From: Methylobacter psychrophilus
GTDB taxonomy: Bacteria; Pseudomonadota; Gammaproteobacteria; Methylococcales; Methylomonadaceae
DNA: 64,000 nucleotides
Reading direction: 5' to 3'
Assembly: GCF_025583945.1 (NCBI RefSeq)
Contig: NZ_JAOEGU010000017.1
Location: 1-64,000, forward strand
A model generated the notes under the pieces. It did no database searches, was not told where the DNA came from, and saw only the letters and a list, made by a program, of their open reading frames with translations. Made by a program: the position numbers and the translations under genes. This document shows, piece by piece, positions 25,441 through 34,753 of this stretch (position 1 is its first letter; every line of letters begins with the position of its first letter).

Positions 25441-26271
25441 ATGACCAATAATATAACTGCTCCCGTTATGGATCAGGCACCAGCGTTTGCAATAGTTAAC
25501 GGTGCGCCTTTTAATAAATTACCGGATGATCTCTATATTCCGCCGGATGCACTGGAAGTGTTTCTGGACTTGTTTGAAGGGCCGCTGGATTTATTACTGT
25601 ATTTAATCAGAAGGCAAAATCTGGATATTGTTAATATTCCTGTCGCCCAGATCACCCAACAATACATCACTTATATTCAACTGATGAGTGAATTAAACCT
25701 GGAGCTGGCTGCAGAATATTTGGTTATGGCGGCGCTGCTGGCAGAAATAAAGTCGAGAATGCTGTTGCCCAGACAGTCTGAGCAAGATGATGACGAAGAC
25801 GATCCCCGGGCTACATTAATTCGCAGATTACAGGAGTATGAATGTATTAAGGCCGCCGCTGAAGAGATGGATTTTTTACCCAGAGTTGAGCGTGATATAT
25901 TTGCCGTAGATATTGATATTTCGCCATTAGATATTAAGCAGCAATTACCGGATATTCAGTTAAAAGACATGTTACTGGCATTTCAGGATGTTCTTAAACG
26001 AGTAGACCAACTTAGCCATCATCAAATTACCAAAGAAGCATTATCTGTCCGTGAACGAATGGCAACCATTTTGGCAAACCTTAAAGGACAAGATAGTCTC
26101 CTTTTCTCGCAATTATTTATCCGAAAAGAAGGTCGACCCGGCGTTGTTGTCTCGTTTCTGGCCATCCTCGAACTTGGCAAAGAAGGACTTATCGAAATCA
26201 TTCAGTCAGAACCCTTTACCGAAATACGGGTTAGAAGTGCCGGTTACAAAGCCATCGAAGCGGGAAACTAA
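25441..26271 (+). CDS. scpA: Segregation and condensation protein A
   Basis: The 276-residue kleisin has the ScpA N-terminal signature FEGPLDLLLYLIRRQNLDIVNIPVAQITQQY (about 45-75), followed by LELAAEYLVMAALLAEIKSRMLLP. The C-terminal winged helix has VVSFLAILELGKEGLIEIIQ. With ScpB and an SMC-type ATPase it forms the condensin that organises the chromosome; it acts in the cytoplasm on DNA. An acidic run (DDDEDDP) separates the halves, as usual. ScpB follows directly in another frame. Confidence 0.93.
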   Translation: MTNNITAPVMDQAPAFAIVNGAPFNKLPDDLYIPPDALEVFLDLFEGPLDLLLYLIRRQNLDIVNIPVAQITQQYITYIQLMSELNLELAAEYLVMAALLAEIKSRMLLPRQSEQDDDEDDPRATLIRRLQEYECIKAAAEEMDFLPRVERDIFAVDIDISPLDIKQQLPDIQLKDMLLAFQDVLKRVDQLSHHQITKEALSVRERMATILANLKGQDSLLFSQLFIRKEGRPGVVVSFLAILELGKEGLIEIIQSEPFTEIRVRSAGYKAIEAGN

Positions 26272-26305
26272 AGTATCGGTAAAGCCTGCTGTTGTTGGCT
26301 TTGCT

Positions 26306-27124
26306 GTGACCGATCATGATTTCCCCATCAACGATGCCCAAAAGGGCTTTGTCGAAGAACGGCTCGCTGTGCCAATCAGGTTGCGTCCCTTTGGCAAGTT
26401 TAGAAAACGACATAAACCGTTAAAACCAATAATATTGAACACACCTTCATCTGTGATTGAACAACCTGACATTAACGTAAAAACCAAGCGTATAGTCGAA
26501 GCAATTCTGTTTGTTGCCAAGCGTCCGATGACGGCTACACAAGTATTACACGTTTTTCCTGAACTGGAACAACCGGAACTGCAGGAGATACAAGCGGCAA
26601 TAGCGGCTATTACGGAAGAATACAAGTCCAGGCCCATTGAATTAAAACAGGTAGCTAGTGGCTATCGATTTCAAATTAAACAGGATTTATCCCGCTGGGT
26701 ATCGCGTTTATTTGAAGAAAAACCACCAAAATATTCACGTGCATTACTGGAAACCTTGGCAATTATTGCCTACCGGCAACCGGTGACTCGAGCTGATATT
26801 GAAGATATACGCGGTGTCAGTGTCAGTTCAAGTATTATTCAGACTTTACTTGAACGTGAGTGGGTCAGAGTAGTAGCATATAAAGAAACGCCGGGTCGAC
26901 CCGGCTTATATGGCACGACCAAACAATTTCTGGATTATTTTAATATTACGTCATTAAATGAACTACCAACTTTGCAGGATATACAACATCTTGATGAGTC
27001 GATAGATAATACGCAACAACCTATGCAGGTAACGAGTGAAAAGCAAGAAACCAACCAACGATTCATCGAAGCAGCCGGGCAACTCGCCGAAGACAATAAA
27101 AAGGTCACCCAAACAACAGCGTAA
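26306..27124 (+). CDS. scpB: Segregation and condensation protein B (start uncertain)
   Basis: The conserved ScpB core begins near 26476 (KRIVEAILFVAKRPMTATQV). It continues through the tandem winged helices with ALLETLAIIAYRQPVTRADIEDIRG and GRPGLYGTTKQFLDYFN, and ends in a Gln/Glu-rich tail. The frame is open upstream to 26051, inside scpA, but has no ATG. Possible starts are GTG 26237, GTG 26306 and GTG 26369; I list 26306, the first after the scpA stop. The basic stretch before the core (PFGKFRKRHKPLKP) would be an extension relative to typical ScpB. ScpB dimers bind ScpA to complete the SMC condensin. Confidence 0.85.
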   Translation: MTDHDFPINDAQKGFVEERLAVPIRLRPFGKFRKRHKPLKPIILNTPSSVIEQPDINVKTKRIVEAILFVAKRPMTATQVLHVFPELEQPELQEIQAAIAAITEEYKSRPIELKQVASGYRFQIKQDLSRWVSRLFEEKPPKYSRALLETLAIIAYRQPVTRADIEDIRGVSVSSSIIQTLLEREWVRVVAYKETPGRPGLYGTTKQFLDYFNITSLNELPTLQDIQHLDESIDNTQQPMQVTSEKQETNQRFIEAAGQLAEDNKKVTQTTA

Positions 27125-28064
27125 AAACAAGGAAAGAAATGCGCCGAAAGAAACGGGTTACAAACCGGCCGGTAGTTCAGCAAAACAGCCGGATGAAATC
27201 AAGGTAGCAAAAAAAGCTAATAAAAACCAGCCCGATGCAGGCGAGCGCATTCAAAAAGTGCTGGCACGCGGCGGCGTCGGTTCACGTCGGGAAATTGAAC
27301 GCTGGATAGCTGAAGGCCGGTTAAAGTTAAACGGCGAGATTGTTAAGCTGGGTGACCGATTAAAAGAGCGTGATTATTTGCAGCTCAATGAACGGGTGGT
27401 TCATTGGGAAAAATTTGCGGTACAACCTACGCGGGTGCTGCTTTACCACAAACCCACGGGTGAAGTGGTGACACGTCGCGATCCTGAAGGTCGTCCGGTG
27501 GTATTTACCCAGTTGCCCACACTGACTACCGCTCGCTGGATTTCAGTAGGCCGGCTGGACATTAACACCTCGGGATTATTATTGGTTACCAATAATGGTG
27601 AGCTGGCCAATCAATTAATGCACCCCTCCACGGAAGTTGAGCGTGAATATGCGGTCCGTATTTTAGGTGATGTATCAGAGGCAACGCTGGAAAAACTCAA
27701 GCAAGGTGTAGAGCTTGAGGATGGTAAAGCCAAATTTGATGCCATTCGATTTTTTGGTGGTGAAGGTGCCAATAAATGGTATCACGTTATCGTCAGTGAA
27801 GGCCGTAACCGACTGGTCAGGCGCTTATGGGAGTCGCAGGAAGTTGTTGTTAGTCGCTTAATGCGTGTTCGCTATGGACCAGTGGTTTTACCGGAACGTT
27901 TAAAAGCCTGTACATTTTATGAATTGACGGAAAAAGAACTGGATTTGTTATTTGAATTTGCCGGGCTGGAAAGAAATGAGCCGGAAGTAATAAAAGGCAA
28001 GCCGGAACCCAAAGGCCATAATCCCAGAAGAGAACCCAGAATCCACAGTCCTGGAAGACGGTAG
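27036..28064 (+). CDS. rluB: 23S rRNA pseudouridine synthase, RluB type
   Basis: The 342-residue protein has a basic disordered N-terminus (about 1-65, rich in Lys), then an S4 RNA-binding domain (RIQKVLARGGVGSRREIERWI, about 69-89). The catalytic pseudouridine synthase domain carries GRLDINTSGLLLVTNNGEL, whose Asp is the nucleophile. A basic C-terminal tail follows (PKGHNPRREPRIHSPGRR). RluB modifies U2605 of 23S rRNA; the closest alternatives are RluE and RluF. The listed GTG start overlaps scpB by 89 bases and has AGGTAAC upstream. The core domains would survive a later start. scpA-scpB-rluB is a standard arrangement. Confidence 0.88.
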   Translation: MKSKKPTNDSSKQPGNSPKTIKRSPKQQRKNKERNAPKETGYKPAGSSAKQPDEIKVAKKANKNQPDAGERIQKVLARGGVGSRREIERWIAEGRLKLNGEIVKLGDRLKERDYLQLNERVVHWEKFAVQPTRVLLYHKPTGEVVTRRDPEGRPVVFTQLPTLTTARWISVGRLDINTSGLLLVTNNGELANQLMHPSTEVEREYAVRILGDVSEATLEKLKQGVELEDGKAKFDAIRFFGGEGANKWYHVIVSEGRNRLVRRLWESQEVVVSRLMRVRYGPVVLPERLKACTFYELTEKELDLLFEFAGLERNEPEVIKGKPEPKGHNPRREPRIHSPGRR

Positions 28065-28071
28065 TCTATGT

Positions 28072-28100
28072 GTCGGGTTACGGCTAGCGCCTAACCCGAC
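28072..28100 (+). repeat. REP-like palindrome, short form
   Basis: Same 29-base unit as at 14268 (loop TAGC), in the 79-base gap between convergent rluB and the sensor kinase gene. It could also act as a weak bidirectional terminator. Confidence 0.75.
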
Positions 28101-28143
28101 CTACCGGGATTATTATGATTTTGTACTTTGACTGTCAGTGATT

Positions 28144-29517
28144 TTAAGATTTTTCAAAGAGTAAATTAGTGCGGGTTCCACCGTCTATACTTGATTTACT
28201 CAGTTCAAAACGTGCTTTATGCAGATCAGCAATTTCTTTGACAATAGCCAATCCCAAGCCGCAACCATTACCCGGGCTTCCGGGGACACGGTAAAAGCGC
28301 TCAAAAACCCTGTTTATTTCAATGTCGGATATGCCGGGGCCATCATCTTCTACTGTCAGACACGGAACCGGATAGCGGCAAATTTTGACGGTAATGTTAC
28401 CGTTATCATAGCCATAAAAAATAGCGTTATCCAAAAGATTAGTCAATAATTCCCCCAGCAGTATTTCATCGCCCTGAACATAAATCACATCTTCCGTACT
28501 TTCAAAGCTCAATTCCATGTTCCGCTGTAAGGCCTTAGGCACCCAATCTATGCAGGTTTTTTTAGCCAGTTTGCAAAGATCTACCGGCAGCAACTCGTAG
28601 CCACCATTTATGGGCTCTGATCTGGCAAGAACCAATAATTGTGTCGTTAAATGGGACATGCGATCAGCGCTGTTTTGGATTTGTTTGAGTGCCGGCTGCA
28701 TTGCCGATAAATCCTGTTCACGCAATGCACGTTCAGCCTGTAATTTCAAACCTGCCAGCGGCGTACGTAGTTGATGTGCGGCATTGGCAATAAAACGCTG
28801 CTGGGTAGCAATAGCCAACGTGTGTGCGGCCAATAAATCATTAATGGTATCTGTCAGTGTGCGCACTTCAATAAAAACATGTGTTTCCGGTATGGGGCTG
28901 AGGTCGCGAGATGACCGCTGACTGATTTGATTAGCCAATAACCGTAGCGGCTCCAAACCTTTTTTTAAACCCCTCAACAGATAAATACCGGTTAACAAGA
29001 TTAATATTATTTGCGGAATCAGATCGGATAATAATATATCAATCATCATTGTCTGGCGCTTATTCATGGTTTCTGCGACATGGACAAAAACCTTTTCTGA
29101 CGTTTTATCCAGAGGAATTAACATAGATACTACTCTGACCGATGCCCCGTTCATCTCGTCGTTAAAATAAACAGGATGCGTCCAATCTGTTTTTAGATCT
29201 TCGGGTTCGGGAACCAGATTATCGCCCGCCAGTATTTTCTGCTCTGATGAGGTGATTTTAAAATAGGTTTTATCTTGCTCGTTCCAGTTAAAAATTTCCA
29301 AAGCAGCGGTTGGCAACTCGATAACCACCTTGCCTTCCCGTACTTTAATTTCCTGCGTTAAGGATTTGGCAGAATCGAGTAGCCATCGATCATACGCTTC
29401 ATCGACATAATTGAGAGTCACGAAATAAGACAGGGTGGCATCAACTATCACGAAAAAAATAAGCGGAATAACCAACCTGAACAGCATTTCTGTTTTGAGA
29501 CTTCTGTTTTTATTCAT
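28144..29517 (-). CDS. Sensor histidine kinase, TctE/QseC type
   Basis: The 457-residue membrane kinase has helices at about 11-30 and 160-180 flanking a periplasmic domain like that of TctE/QseC-type sensors. A HAMP-like linker follows, then HisKA with ANAAHQLRTPLAGLK (His248). The HATPase has LLTNLLDNAIFYG, VEDDGPGI and GCGLGLAIVKEIADLH. It would sense a periplasmic small molecule or ion and phosphorylate the response regulator encoded just upstream, which it overlaps by 8 bases. The ligand is unknown; the divergent neighbour is a SulP anion transporter, which may be a target. Confidence 0.9.
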   Translation of the reverse strand: MNKNRSLKTEMLFRLVIPLIFFVIVDATLSYFVTLNYVDEAYDRWLLDSAKSLTQEIKVREGKVVIELPTAALEIFNWNEQDKTYFKITSSEQKILAGDNLVPEPEDLKTDWTHPVYFNDEMNGASVRVVSMLIPLDKTSEKVFVHVAETMNKRQTMMIDILLSDLIPQIILILLTGIYLLRGLKKGLEPLRLLANQISQRSSRDLSPIPETHVFIEVRTLTDTINDLLAAHTLAIATQQRFIANAAHQLRTPLAGLKLQAERALREQDLSAMQPALKQIQNSADRMSHLTTQLLVLARSEPINGGYELLPVDLCKLAKKTCIDWVPKALQRNMELSFESTEDVIYVQGDEILLGELLTNLLDNAIFYGYDNGNITVKICRYPVPCLTVEDDGPGISDIEINRVFERFYRVPGSPGNGCGLGLAIVKEIADLHKARFELSKSSIDGGTRTNLLFEKS

Positions 29518-30184
29518 CCGCTGATTTCTCCAATAGATAGCCTAAACCGCGTACCGTGCGAATCACTCCACCATAAGGTTCTATGCGTTTACGGAGGCGG
29601 TAAATATAAATTTCAATGGCATTATCGGTTAATGCATCACCATCGACCGATAAGCGTTGGGCAATACTATCTTTGGTAACAACTTTTCCGGCTTGCAGCA
29701 ATAAAATCTCCAATACACCATATTCCCTTGCTGATAATAAAATCGGCTGTCTCTCTACCAGTACTTGGTGGTTATGCGTGTCCAGTACCAACCGGCCAAT
29801 AACAATATCATTACTAAAGCCGCCATAACAGCGCCGAATCAGGGCATTAATCCGCACTTCCAATTCCCTAAGCTCAAAAGGTTTGGTCATGTAATCGTCA
29901 GCACCTTGCTCTATGCCGGTGATCCTGTCATTGAAACCATCACGCGCTGTTAAAATGATAATAGGCAAGGGCACCTTTAATCGTCTGAAACGGCGCAGTA
30001 ATTCCAGTCCGTCAACATCAGGCAAGCCTAAGTCAAGCACGATTAAATCAAATCCCTGTGCTTGTAATAAATGTTCAGCATAAGTCCCCGTCGTTGCACA
30101 GGTAACGACATAACCGCTATTGGCCAAGGTGTGAATTAAGCCATCGGCTAAAACAGCATCGTCTTCTATTAATAAAATGTTCAT
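29510..30184 (-). CDS. OmpR-family response regulator
   Basis: The 224-residue protein has a receiver domain (LLIEDDAVLADGL, phospho-Asp near 51 in VLDLGLPDVDG, Lys near 101 in MTKPF). The winged-helix DNA-binding domain has LSAREYGVLEILLLQAGKVVTK and YIYRLRKRIEPYGGVIRTVRGLGYLL. It is of the TctD/QseB/PmrA type. It pairs with the overlapping kinase gene. Nineteen bases before its start, two direct repeats with an 11-base period (30203-30221) look like its own binding box. Confidence 0.92.
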   Translation of the reverse strand: MNILLIEDDAVLADGLIHTLANSGYVVTCATTGTYAEHLLQAQGFDLIVLDLGLPDVDGLELLRRFRRLKVPLPIIILTARDGFNDRITGIEQGADDYMTKPFELRELEVRINALIRRCYGGFSNDIVIGRLVLDTHNHQVLVERQPILLSAREYGVLEILLLQAGKVVTKDSIAQRLSVDGDALTDNAIEIYIYRLRKRIEPYGGVIRTVRGLGYLLEKSADE

Positions 30185-30202
30185 AAATCCGGTGCAACTG
30201 TC

Positions 30203-30221
30203 GTGAAAGGTTGGTGAAAGG
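30203..30221 (-). promoter_or_regulatory. Candidate OmpR-family binding box (direct repeats)
   Basis: On the - strand the sequence reads CCTTTCAC-CAA-CCTTTCAC, two identical octamers with an 11-base period. QseB/PmrA-type regulators bind such CTTTC-type direct repeats one helical turn apart. Its position between the regulator gene and the divergent SulP gene fits autoregulation and possible control of the transporter. Confidence 0.6.
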
Positions 30222-30429
30222 AAGAGGGGCTAGAATAACGTCTAAACAATAAGCTGATAGTCAAATAAAGCACCATACAGTTTAAAAGCCGGGTTTTTAA
30301 AGCATAAGGCTGGTATTGATTAATACGTTTCCTTTGGATAAATTGGGAGCTATAAATAGATTAATTATTAATTTCGATTCGATACTGTTTATAATAATAG
30401 CAACACATAACTTCACCGGATTATTAAGT

Positions 30430-32031
30430 ATGATACACAAACACAAGCAGTATTATTTTCGTCATTTAAAGGATGATATTCCTGCCGGAATTGTCGTGTT
30501 TTTAGTGGCTTTACCTTTATGTTTAGGGGTGGCGCTGGCATCAGGTGCTCCTTTGTTTTCGGGATTAATTAGTGGCTTGGTCGGTGGTCTGATTGTTGCC
30601 TGGTTTAGTGGCTCACAACTTGCTGTTTCCGGACCTGCGGCCGGTTTAACCATTATTGTTTTTAATGCCATTGAAACCTTGGGCGGCTTTCAGGGAGTAT
30701 TGGTTGCTTGTGTTTTAGCCGGTATCATGCAGCTCTGTTTAGGCTACCTGAGGGCCGGTATTATTGGTGCTTTTTTCCCTTCCGCAGTTATAGAAGGCAT
30801 GTTGGCAGCCATTGGCTTAATTTTGATTATCAAGCAAATTCCTCATGCAACCGGCTATCATACCAGTTATGAAGGCGATGAGAGCTATATGAGGGAAACT
30901 GCCGAATCCAGTTTTATGGAGTTATTTGATGCGTTTAATGGAATATCTCCAGGTTCGGTTATTATTAGTGTTGTCGCGATATTATTGCTGATGTTATGGG
31001 GTACAGCATGGTTTAAAAAACAAAAACTATTAAAATTGATTCCTGGAGCATTAATCGCTGTCATTTGGGGTGTTGGTTATAATTTACTTGCCTTAAAGTT
31101 TTTTCCTCAGTGGGCAGTTAGGGGTGATCACTTGGTTAACTTACCGGTTTCAGAAAAAGCGATCGATTTTTTTAATAATTTTGTACTGCCAAGTGCCAGT
31201 TATCTGGATCATCTGAGTAATCCAAAGGTTTATATCGTTGCAGTAACTATTGCGATTATCGCCAGTTTGGAAAGTTTGTTAAGCCTTGAAGCGACCGATA
31301 AACTGGATCCTTTGAAGCGTATTGGCCCCACCAACAGAGAGCTTAAAGCGCAAGGCGTCGGTAATATTATTAGTGGCTTGCTTGGCGGTTTACCAATAAC
31401 AGCGGTTATCGTTCGTAGCGCAGCCAGTATTAATGCGGGTGGTCAAACTCGTATAGCCAGCTTTACTCATGGTGTCTTTTTGTTGCTTAGCGTTATGTTT
31501 TTGGCACACTACTTAAACTACATTCCCTTGGCTTGTTTGGCGGCTATCTTGTTGCATACCGGGTATAAGCTGGCAAATCCGGTTTTATTTAAGGCGTTTT
31601 ACCGAAAAGGTATGAGCCAATTTCTGCCTTTTGTCATTACTGTTATTGCCATTCTTACCACTGATTTATTAAAAGGTATGGCCATCGGTATGGTTATTGG
31701 TTTGTTTTTTGTCATTAAAGCCAATTATCATGCTGCCATTACCTTGACTCAAGATGGTACGCATTATTTGTTGGCGCTAAACAAGGATGTCTCCTTCCTG
31801 AATAAAGCGCTATTAAGAAAATTTATTTTGAGCATTCCCGAGAAAAGCACAGTAACTATTGACGCAAGCGATGCCAAATTTATTGATCATGATATTTTGG
31901 AAACGATTGAAGATTTCCTGGAAACTGCGCCGGATGATGATATTACTGTTGAAGTTATTGAGTTACATGGCAAAGAGAAAATTAAAAAACACCAAGCCAT
32001 TGTCATATTAAACGACCGTGCTGAAGTGTAA
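30430..32031 (+). CDS. SulP-family inorganic anion transporter
   Basis: From the ATG at 30430 the protein has 533 residues with about 10-12 membrane helices. It has the SulP signatures VALPLCLGVALASGAPLFSGL, SGPAAGLTIIV, a cytoplasmic helix SLEATDKLDPLKRIGPTNREL and GGLPITAVIVRSAASINAGG. The C-terminus is a short STAS-like domain (STVTIDASDAKFIDHDILE). The frame is open to a TTG at 30316, but that extension is poor in SulP features. Family substrates are sulfate, bicarbonate and related anions. A paralogue fused to carbonic anhydrase lies at 37967, which makes bicarbonate plausible here too; that is inference. It is divergent from a two-component system. Confidence 0.88.
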   Translation: MIHKHKQYYFRHLKDDIPAGIVVFLVALPLCLGVALASGAPLFSGLISGLVGGLIVAWFSGSQLAVSGPAAGLTIIVFNAIETLGGFQGVLVACVLAGIMQLCLGYLRAGIIGAFFPSAVIEGMLAAIGLILIIKQIPHATGYHTSYEGDESYMRETAESSFMELFDAFNGISPGSVIISVVAILLLMLWGTAWFKKQKLLKLIPGALIAVIWGVGYNLLALKFFPQWAVRGDHLVNLPVSEKAIDFFNNFVLPSASYLDHLSNPKVYIVAVTIAIIASLESLLSLEATDKLDPLKRIGPTNRELKAQGVGNIISGLLGGLPITAVIVRSAASINAGGQTRIASFTHGVFLLLSVMFLAHYLNYIPLACLAAILLHTGYKLANPVLFKAFYRKGMSQFLPFVITVIAILTTDLLKGMAIGMVIGLFFVIKANYHAAITLTQDGTHYLLALNKDVSFLNKALLRKFILSIPEKSTVTIDASDAKFIDHDILETIEDFLETAPDDDITVEVIELHGKEKIKKHQAIVILNDRAEV

Positions 32032-32363
32032 ATAATGGCCAAAAACAAACTTTTACCAAAGCTTTCATGACCGTAAAAAACCATTTTTGCGGTCATGAAA
32101 AAAGGCTACTGTATTTTATGTCTGACCGTTCATTATTAAAACGTCAGAATCATAATGCTCGCATACCCTGAATTGCATGATCTTTTTGGTATAAAAACTG
32201 CTTACTACTTTATAGAAAAGAAAGTCCATAAGCTTACTGATGGTCCGGAATAGCTGATTTTTTGGCTAATCAGTAAACTTGTGGTCAGGTTCCTTTTTTA
32301 CTTAAGGCCGGCTTAACTTGATAGTAATACACTGTCATCATCTTTAACCTAAAATATAAAATC
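32032..32363. other. Gap between SulP and the RND efflux operon
   Basis: This 332-base gap holds a perfect 11-bp stem-loop at 32063-32100 after the SulP gene and must contain the efflux operon promoter. No convincing regulator site or reading frame was seen. Confidence 0.5.
32063..32100 (+). terminator. Stem-loop after the SulP gene, probable terminator
   Basis: TTTCATGACCG (32063-32073) pairs perfectly with CGGTCATGAAA (32090-32100), and the A- and T-runs in the loop pair as well. The + side lacks a clear T tract after the stem, so efficiency is uncertain. Confidence 0.5.
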
Positions 32364-33638
32364 ATGCGAAGACCCAGAAAATTATTTTATCCTCCCCTTT
32401 CCATCTTACAATATCTTGGTCTTATCTTTACCCTGAGCGCTTTTTGGCACGGTAGCCTGTCTGCAGAAACCCTGACTTTGCCGCAAGTACTTGGCTTGCT
32501 TGAAGAACATAATCCATCCATTGCCAATGCCAATGCACGTCAAGACTTGGCACAGGCAGCATTAGTAACCTCCAGAGCTTATCCAAATCCAGAACTGGAA
32601 GTCGGTGGAGGCACGTCTACAGGTATTGGCCAGGGGGCGCTTAGTGGCTCCAATCAACAGATTTTTATTTCCCAACCACTGGATTTTCCCTTTGTAAGAG
32701 AGGCTCGGCGTATGGTTGCTGAAGCCGGTATTACCTCGGCAGATGAGGCCAATCGACATGTCTGGCTAACCGTACGTAGTCAGGTGCGCTTGGCATTTTA
32801 TGAAATTTTACGTCGTCAGGAAGTACTGCAAATCAGTAAAGACAACGAATTATTGCTGACGCAAATACGCGATAAAATTAAACTTAAAGTGGAAGTGGGC
32901 GAATCACCCCGTTATGAACAGGTTAAATCTGAAGCAGAATCACTCAATGCCTTGAAGTTGAGGGAAAGTGCTGAAACACAGGTAGATGATGCCAAATCAG
33001 CATTACGTATGATGTTCGGTTCAGGTTTACCGCTCCAATATGAAACATCTGGTGCTTTACCTGCACCATTAGTGACCTTGCCGACGCTGGCAAGTTTGCG
33101 TGAAGAAGTGCTGGACAGACAACCTATCCTTCAACAGGTCCGTGCAGAAGTCAAAAAAGCCGAGGCCAACGTCAAATTTCAAGAAAATCTTCGTTATCCG
33201 CAACCAACCCTAAAAGCCGGTGCGGAACAAGATCCAGGTCTTAAGCAGTGGCGGGTTAATCTTGTTATACCTTTACCTTTGTGGAATCAGCGTCAGGGAC
33301 CTATTGGCGAAGCCGCTGCACAACTAAGGCAATCAGAAGCCTTGGCTAATCAACAGGAGTTTACCGTCATACGGGAGCTGGAAAATGCTTATAACCGCTA
33401 TCGAATAGCCAATCGCCAAGTGGAAACCTTTGATGCCGGTTTATTAAAAGAAGCTGAAACGGTGCTAAAAGTCGCTGAAGCTGCTTACCGCTTCGGTGAG
33501 CGTGGCATACTTGATTACCTTGATGCCCAACGCACTTATCGCAGTGTTCGTACTGATTATCTCAACGCCCAATTTGACCGCCAGGCAGCACGAATTGATC
33601 TGGACCGTTTACGCGCTACCGACCTGGAGAACTTGTAA
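32364..33638 (+). CDS. czcC: Outer-membrane efflux protein, CzcC/TolC family
   Basis: The 424-residue product has an N-terminal signal (hydrophobic stretch ILQYLGLIFTLSAFWHGSLSAE, about 13-34). It has the long helical repeats of outer-membrane factors (LPQVLGLLEEHNPSIANANARQDLAQAAL and the pseudo-repeat in the second half). It would form the trimeric outer-membrane channel of the tripartite metal exporter encoded with the next two genes. The next start is only 3 bases after its stop. The symbol is by family and position; metal specificity is not known. Confidence 0.85.
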   Translation: MRRPRKLFYPPLSILQYLGLIFTLSAFWHGSLSAETLTLPQVLGLLEEHNPSIANANARQDLAQAALVTSRAYPNPELEVGGGTSTGIGQGALSGSNQQIFISQPLDFPFVREARRMVAEAGITSADEANRHVWLTVRSQVRLAFYEILRRQEVLQISKDNELLLTQIRDKIKLKVEVGESPRYEQVKSEAESLNALKLRESAETQVDDAKSALRMMFGSGLPLQYETSGALPAPLVTLPTLASLREEVLDRQPILQQVRAEVKKAEANVKFQENLRYPQPTLKAGAEQDPGLKQWRVNLVIPLPLWNQRQGPIGEAAAQLRQSEALANQQEFTVIRELENAYNRYRIANRQVETFDAGLLKEAETVLKVAEAAYRFGERGILDYLDAQRTYRSVRTDYLNAQFDRQAARIDLDRLRATDLENL

Positions 33639-33640
33639 CC

Positions 33641-34750
33641 ATGACTTTATTTACCCCATTATTATTTATCCTGCTGCTGATTTCATCAACAAGTAACGCT
33701 GACGATTCGTTGCCGGTGGTAAAAGCTTCCCCAACTTTGATGAAGCAAATTAAAATCATGGCTATTGGTGAAGGTCAAGTACATGATTCATTGCGCTTGC
33801 CGGCACGAGTGGATCTGGATCAACAACGTGTTGCCCGAATGGGTGCAACAGTAACCGGCCGAATTACCCAGATCCAGGTTGAACTTGGTCAGAATGTCGC
33901 TAAAGGTGAGCATCTTGCAACGATTAATAGCACTGAACTTGGCTTGGTACAGTCCACTTACCTAAAAACCAGCGCCCAGGTGAATCTACGCAGACTCGCT
34001 GTCAATAGAGCCAAACGGTTACTGGCCAGTGATGTCATTGCGGCAGCCGAACTCCAGGAAAGAGAAGGTGTTTTGAATGAAGCTGATGTCGATTTACGCA
34101 CGGCTACCGATCAGTTGCGTGTGTTTGGTATGTCTGACAGGGATTTGGCACAATTGGCTAAAGATAAGAAAATTCATTCATTCTTACCCATTACTGCCAG
34201 TATTCAGGGCACCATTGTTGAGCGCAAGGTGACGGTCGGTCAAGTTGTCCAGCCTGCCGATGCGTTGTTTACCGTAGCTGATCTGTCGCATGTATGGGTC
34301 GTTGCCGAACTACCTGAGCAACAGGCGAGTTGGGCGCATAAAGGTGATGAAGCACTGGTTACTATTGCCGCCCTGCCGGGACAAGAATTAAGTGGTCGCC
34401 TGATTTATGTCGCAGATATGGTTGATCCAAAATCCCGCACCGTGACAGTGCGAATGGCATTGCCCAATCCGGAACGTAATTTTAAGCCGCAAATGCTGGC
34501 AACGTTATTGATTCGCAAACAGGGTGTACCCGCATTGGTTGTGCCTGATTCAGCGGTACTTCGTATTAATGATAGCGAGCACGTTTTCGTCCAGACAGCC
34601 CCTGAAGTATTTGAGCTAAGACTCGTAAAGTTGGGCGTTCTTGATGGTAACGTCCGTCATGTTATTAGTGGCTTAACACAGGGTGATAAGGTTGTTGTAG
34701 AAGGCGGCTTTCATCTTAATAGTGAACGCCAACGCAAGGAATTGGAGTAA
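33641..34750 (+). CDS. czcB: RND efflux periplasmic adaptor, CzcB family
   Basis: The 369-residue adaptor has a signal peptide (LLFILLLISSTSNA, about 7-20), a biotinyl-lipoyl domain (VTGRITQIQVELGQNVAKGEHLATI) and an alpha-helical hairpin. The second lipoyl half has PITASIQGTIVERKVTVGQVVQPADALFTVADLSHVWV, followed by beta-barrel domains. It has no histidine-rich or HMA-type metal-binding extension. It would bridge the inner-membrane pump and the outer-membrane channel. It lies 3 bases after czcC and 3 before czcA. Confidence 0.88.
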   Translation: MTLFTPLLFILLLISSTSNADDSLPVVKASPTLMKQIKIMAIGEGQVHDSLRLPARVDLDQQRVARMGATVTGRITQIQVELGQNVAKGEHLATINSTELGLVQSTYLKTSAQVNLRRLAVNRAKRLLASDVIAAAELQEREGVLNEADVDLRTATDQLRVFGMSDRDLAQLAKDKKIHSFLPITASIQGTIVERKVTVGQVVQPADALFTVADLSHVWVVAELPEQQASWAHKGDEALVTIAALPGQELSGRLIYVADMVDPKSRTVTVRMALPNPERNFKPQMLATLLIRKQGVPALVVPDSAVLRINDSEHVFVQTAPEVFELRLVKLGVLDGNVRHVISGLTQGDKVVVEGGFHLNSERQRKELE

Positions 34751-34753
34751 ATT

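Noticed and set aside
26051-26305. scpB starting at the GTG at 26051
   Set aside because: It would overlap scpA by 221 bases; the translated extension has no ScpB features and codon periodicity there follows scpA.
30316-30429. SulP gene starting at the TTG at 30316
   Set aside because: The extra 38 residues lack SulP features and the ATG at 30430 gives the usual short lead before the first helix.
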